A DNA stretch of 64,000 nucleotides from UBA6244 sp963676875 (GTDB lineage Bacteria; Bacteroidota; Bacteroidia; Bacteroidales; F082), in the NCBI GenBank assembly GCA_963676875.1, contig OY781436.1, positions 2,666,001 through 2,730,000 of the forward strand, given 5' to 3'. Below are positions 60,842-64,000 of the stretch, piece after piece. The notes beneath the pieces were generated by a model that searched no databases, was not told where the DNA came from, and was given only the letters and a program-made list of their open reading frames with translations. The translations under genes and the position numbers were made by a program. How positions within the stretch are numbered: the first letter of the stretch is position 1; each line of letters begins with the position of its first letter.

Positions 60842-61531
60842 ATGTCTGAAAAGTTAAATAGCTGTGTTGTAGAGAATAAGCACTCAGAATGTTTTGAGGC
60901 GCTGACTCCGGAGGAAAGAAAAATGCTTGATGACCATGCGATCAGGATATGTTATAAAAAGGGAGAGGTGATAGCCAAGCAAGGCTCGTTTGCGTCGCAT
61001 GTCATCTTTTTGGATAAGGGGTTGGTCAAAGTATTTATTGGTGGATCGTCCAAAGATTTAATCCTGAAAATTATTCCTTCAAATCATCTGATCGGGCTAT
61101 CCAGCATTTTTGAAGGCAACAATGCTTTTATTTATTCTGTGTCCACCTATATTGATTCGGAAGCCACCCTGATAGATTTGAATGTTTTCAAACAATTGTT
61201 AATGCAAAACCCTGAGTTTGCATTTAGAATTTTCAATATTCAAAACGAAAATGCCGCTCAGGTTTATGGTCGTTTCTATTGTTTAACAAGAAAACAGTCC
61301 GCAGGATTGGTAGCCGACCTTTTGTTGTGTTTATCCAACAGGGTTTTTAAATCTAAAAGTTTTAACTTACCTATTACCAGAAGTGATTTGGCTGATCTTA
61401 CCGGGTTGTCCATCGAAAGTGTTATGCGCATCATGAAAGAGTTTAAGGCGGATAAGATAATTGAAACCAAAGGAAAACAGATAGAAGTACTTGAGCCAGA
61501 AGTGCTAGAGCGGATTAGCAAATTCGGGTAA
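60842..61531 (+). CDS. Crp/Fnr-family regulator 4
   Basis: 229 residues from the ATG at 60842 (MSEKLNSCVVENKHSEC), chosen over an upstream in-frame ATG at 60788 that lies before the -7 box. A cNMP-binding fold and a winged helix (ITRSDLADLTGLSIESVMRIM). Cysteines are at 8, 17 and 37; they do not match the FNR set. It is divergent from the rhodanese-porin unit and convergent with rhodanese E, and probably controls one or both. Confidence 0.87.
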   Translation: MSEKLNSCVVENKHSECFEALTPEERKMLDDHAIRICYKKGEVIAKQGSFASHVIFLDKGLVKVFIGGSSKDLILKIIPSNHLIGLSSIFEGNNAFIYSVSTYIDSEATLIDLNVFKQLLMQNPEFAFRIFNIQNENAAQVYGRFYCLTRKQSAGLVADLLLCLSNRVFKSKSFNLPITRSDLADLTGLSIESVMRIMKEFKADKIIETKGKQIEVLEPEVLERISKFG

Positions 61532-61534
61532 AAA

Positions 61535-61565
61535 AAAGAGGCTTCAATTTATAGAAAGCCTCTTT
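61535..61565. terminator. Bidirectional intrinsic terminator
   Basis: Stem AAAGAGGCTT/AAGCCTCTTT with an 11-nt loop, preceded by an A-run and followed by TATTAATAA. It lies between the regulator stop (61531) and the rhodanese E stop (61590). Confidence 0.82.
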
Positions 61566-61589
61566 ATTAATAAATACCAGTGTGTTTAT

Positions 61590-62105
61590 TTAGCAACCAC
61601 CTACTTCTCCGGCTGATTCATGAGCCGAATGGTCGAGGTTTTTCTCGTATTTCAGGGGGTAAGTCATTTCCCACTTTTTCCAGCCGTCTGTCAGAAAGTA
61701 AACATTGGTATAACCCAAATCCTGAAGGGCCTTGGCTGCGAGAATACTTCTTTTGCCTTTTTTGCAGTACACAATAATTTCTTCGGTTTTTTCGGGCATA
61801 TACAGCATGGCTTCATCCCAAAAACCTTCGTTATCGATTTTAAACTCCAATACTCCTCTGGGAATATTTACGGCTCCGGGGATATATCCGGCGTTAAATT
61901 CGTTTGGCTCCCGGGTGTCAATTAGCAGAATCATGTCACCATTGTCGATTTTTTCGTTGAGTTGCTCCACCGAAATGGCTTTGGTTTGGGGTTGGGCTTC
62001 GGCCACCATATCGTCAACCGTATTATATCCGGCTTTTTGTTGGCACGATACCGCTACGGCGAACATTCCCAACACTCCCAATAAATTAAATATTAACTTT
62101 TTCAT
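61590..62105 (-). CDS. Rhodanese lipoprotein E with GGC tail
   Basis: 171 residues. The signal ends AVSC with lipid Cys21; a 20-residue tether follows. One rhodanese domain (about 44-150) has the active loop YCKKGKRS (C114), the basic C-x-x-G-x-R form. The C-terminus is a His/Glu/Ser linker ending G-E-V-G-G-C (C171). It should be held at the membrane and able to move sulfane sulfur. It is 26 bp behind the cytochrome b gene. Confidence 0.88.
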   Translation of the reverse strand: MKKLIFNLLGVLGMFAVAVSCQQKAGYNTVDDMVAEAQPQTKAISVEQLNEKIDNGDMILLIDTREPNEFNAGYIPGAVNIPRGVLEFKIDNEGFWDEAMLYMPEKTEEIIVYCKKGKRSILAAKALQDLGYTNVYFLTDGWKKWEMTYPLKYEKNLDHSAHESAGEVGGC

Positions 62106-62130
62106 TTTTTATCGTTTTAAAAATTAACCT

Positions 62131-62892
62131 TTATTTTTTCTGACCTTTTAGTTTTTTGTCTTTTACTTTTGATTCTGTTTCTTGAAGGGCATTAAGTACA
62201 AGGGTTTCCAATTCCTCATGACTTTTTCGTGTTCGTTCAACAGGTCGTATTTTTAGTCCTGTAAATTCCACTGCCTCTTCCACTATATCTTTTACATCAT
62301 CATCGTCAACCACTTCCCAGCCGGTAATCATGGCTTTAAGGTTGGAGGTAAGGGTGTGTCCGGTGGTTATAAGATAGAGGTGAATGATGAGGAATGCAAG
62401 CAAAAGATAGGCGCCAAAAGTGTGGATAATAGCCACTGTTTCAAGGCTTTCCATTTCAAATCCCATGATGGGGTAGTTGAAGTACATGTACAGGAGCCCC
62501 GTAATCACCATAGCCGGTATGATGATGATTTTCAAGGCGAAATAAGTAATGCGCTGCAAGGGGTTCAACTTGCTCAAAGTGCGCTTCTTTACCGGGTGTG
62601 GAGCATGTGAGAAAATACCCACCAAATAATAATCCAGTTGTGCTTTCATGTTTTTGGCGGTTGGCATGTATTGTTTCCATTCGTCAGTGGTAACATGCCA
62701 AAAGATGGCAAAAACAATCAGCACCAGAAACGCCCATGCAGCGATGTTGTGAATTTCAACTGCTTTTTGATATCCCATGATGTGGGTGGTGCCATGGATG
62801 TCGAAACCTGTTATGAGTAGGGTGAAGATTAACAGGGTTTGTCCCCAATGCCAAAAGCGCTCAAATTTTTTATATAAATAGACTTTTTTCAT
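62131..62892 (-). CDS. Cytochrome b subunit (thiosulfate-reductase/Ni-Fe-hydrogenase b type)
   Basis: 253 residues with four membrane helices (about 13-31, 50-68, 122-142, 155-178), His-rich at heme positions: H15, H48 (EIHNIAAW), H66 (FWHV), H153 (IIHTFGAYLL) and H167. KKFERFWHWGQ at the start and IIHLYLITTGHTLTSNLKAM near 166-185 match the DUF4405/cytochrome b561 class. A 70-residue charged cytoplasmic tail follows. It passes quinol electrons to the octaheme cytochrome encoded 12 bp upstream. Confidence 0.87.
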   Translation of the reverse strand: MKKVYLYKKFERFWHWGQTLLIFTLLITGFDIHGTTHIMGYQKAVEIHNIAAWAFLVLIVFAIFWHVTTDEWKQYMPTAKNMKAQLDYYLVGIFSHAPHPVKKRTLSKLNPLQRITYFALKIIIIPAMVITGLLYMYFNYPIMGFEMESLETVAIIHTFGAYLLLAFLIIHLYLITTGHTLTSNLKAMITGWEVVDDDDVKDIVEEAVEFTGLKIRPVERTRKSHEELETLVLNALQETESKVKDKKLKGQKK

Positions 62893-62904
62893 AATAATAT
62901 CTTT

Positions 62905-64000
62905 TTATTCGTTGTTAATCTTACATTTCCCTCCAAACATAATTCGACAGAAGGCGTGAAATGCAATACCGATGAGAGAAACTAGGATGAGTGAAACTCC
63001 GGCAGTTTCAACAATGGGGTTGAAATCGCGACCGGGCAGATAAAAATCGTTGAGCGAAGCAAGCCGTCCGTTGGGTCGGGAGTGGCAATCTACACATTTG
63101 AGCGATTCGCTGGCGGGAGAAACCTGGTGATTGAGTGGCCAATACATTTCAGTTTCGATAAAACCATAAGCTCCACTATAAGGCAATCCGCAGTATTCCA
63201 TTCCGGCACGACAGGCAGCATCCCAGTCAAAATCTTTCCAGTAAGCGCCTTTGCCTTTTTCTTTATCCCAAAGTTTGGGTTGAATCAGGGTCATGTTGAT
63301 GGTATCATAAATCTGCTTGCCGCGATGCACTTTCACCGGCCAAATTTTGGCGGGGGCGGTTGATTTTTGATGCGCTCCTTTATCGTTGTACGAACCATAT
63401 AAGGTGTTCATCTGAACAGGAACCGTGTCAATTTTGTCGGTAATCAGTTGGTGGTTGGCTATTCCGTTGAACCAGAAGTATTCTGGAATCACATGATCGT
63501 CATAAACAAAGTTACCTTTGATGGACAGGTAGTTATGATTTCCGTCAGCATCATTTTCGTGCATGGGATTGCCATGTTCATCCAGTTTTCCGGCAGTTGA
63601 CCAATCCCAAATCATTTTGGTTCCGTTGGCTTTGGCGTAAACAGGGATGTGGCAGGTTTGGCAGGCCACCCTGAACCCGTGATCGTTGAGTATATCACTC
63701 TTGTGAGGTTTGTCGGTATGGCATTGCTCGCATGTGGCTCTGTTTTTATTTTCAGATGAGAGGGCATATACTTTTCCGGCCATTTGGTGTTTTTCGGTTA
63801 AGTGACAATCCACACAACTCATGTTTTCGCCTTCGGTGGTCATGTGTACATCCACTTCACGTGAACAGTCGAGCATGGCTTTATCCAAATCGCCATGTTT
63901 TACATTGTTTCCGCCGCCACCCCAAAAGTGGCAAACTCCGCAGTTTTCACGACCGGGGATTCCTACATGTTGTGATACATAGTTAAGGTTTACCGATTCG
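62905..64000 (-). CDS. Octaheme tetrathionate-reductase-family cytochrome c, N-terminus beyond window
   Basis: 365 codons are visible; the frame stays open to the right edge, so the N-terminus is missing. Five C-x-x-C-H heme sites are seen: CGVCH (in the edge segment before the internal Met), CVDCH, CEQCH, CQTCH and, near the C-terminus, CVDCH. The spacing and the segment DDHVIPEYFWFNGIANH follow the octaheme tetrathionate reductase (OTR) family; three more hemes would lie beyond the edge. A C-terminal membrane helix (about 295-315 counted from the internal Met, ETAGVSLILVSLIGIAFHAF) anchors it in the membrane. OTR enzymes reduce tetrathionate, and also nitrite or hydroxylamine in vitro, so the substrate is not certain. 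Confidence 0.87.
   Translation of the reverse strand, partial: ESVNLNYVSQHVGIPGRENCGVCHFWGGGGNNVKHGDLDKAMLDCSREVDVHMTTEGENMSCVDCHLTEKHQMAGKVYALSSENKNRATCEQCHTDKPHKSDILNDHGFRVACQTCHIPVYAKANGTKMIWDWSTAGKLDEHGNPMHENDADGNHNYLSIKGNFVYDDHVIPEYFWFNGIANHQLITDKIDTVPVQMNTLYGSYNDKGAHQKSTAPAKIWPVKVHRGKQIYDTINMTLIQPKLWDKEKGKGAYWKDFDWDAACRAGMEYCGLPYSGAYGFIETEMYWPLNHQVSPASESLKCVDCHSRPNGRLASLNDFYLPGRDFNPIVETAGVSLILVSLIGIAFHAFCRIMFGGKCKINNE

Overview
The window comes from a Bacteroidota chromosome, most likely an anaerobic or microaerobic member of the Bacteroidales/Marinilabiliales. Three things point there. Several exported proteins end in type IX secretion (T9SS) sorting domains. Promoter -7 boxes of the form TAnnTTTG lie in front of many genes. 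Several lineage-typical families occur (DUF4271 next to hemD, head-GIN/DUF2807, carboxypeptidase-regulatory-like surface proteins). No rRNA, tRNA or CRISPR array was seen.

Layout. 1-10 kb: a truncated GLUG-repeat secreted protein, a TPR/AraC membrane regulator, a decayed IS4-type transposase abutted by a 120-bp MITE-like element, and a 1464-residue T9SS surface protein. 10-28 kb: mostly housekeeping genes. These are an ABC-F ATPase, an RND exporter/rfbA/polyprenyl synthase operon, a D-2-hydroxyacid dehydrogenase, a head-GIN/barrel protein, a pta-hydroxyacyl-CoA dehydrogenase-ackA operon, DUF4271-hemD, dtd, pdxJ, thioredoxin, a queuosine-precursor transporter and a hydrolase. 27.7-34.3 kb: a repeat-rich accessory island with a tandem duplication of a two-gene T9SS cassette, a third truncated copy, an in-frame palindromic insertion and several dispersed repeat families.

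34.3-64 kb holds a sulfur-energy region. It begins with tatC and an Fnr-type regulator. A leftward 13-gene operon (48321 to 36068) follows. It encodes a complex-I-like, Mrp-antiporter-coupled membrane oxidoreductase. The large subunit has lost the [NiFe] ligand pattern (CxxxC near the N-terminus, a single Cys at the C-terminus). The NuoB-like subunit keeps only three cluster cysteines. Two proton-pump modules are fused into one 1043-residue chain, and the ferredoxin subunit is fused to a GltD-type flavoprotein. The layout matches the archaeal MBX/MBS sulfane-sulfur reductase rather than a hydrogenase or complex I. Next comes a leftward seven-gene operon (55558 to 49286): a PsrABC-type molybdoenzyme, a split YeeE/YedE thiosulfate-type transporter and two membrane-anchored rhodanese-fold proteins. 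Beyond it are three more exported rhodaneses, a porin, a cytochrome b and an octaheme tetrathionate-reductase-family cytochrome that runs off the right edge.

Four of the five rhodanese-fold proteins end in the residues Gly-Gly-Cys. Two of these lack the catalytic cysteine altogether. This recalls the SoxY sulfur-carrier arm and may mark an undescribed envelope sulfur-relay system. Four Crp/Fnr regulators are interspersed, and one has the four-cysteine spacing of E. coli FNR. The inferred picture is envelope processing of thiosulfate, polysulfide or tetrathionate by porin, rhodaneses, Psr enzyme and multiheme cytochrome, linked to a cytoplasmic ion-pumping NAD(P)H/ferredoxin-dependent oxidoreductase and controlled by redox-sensing regulators.
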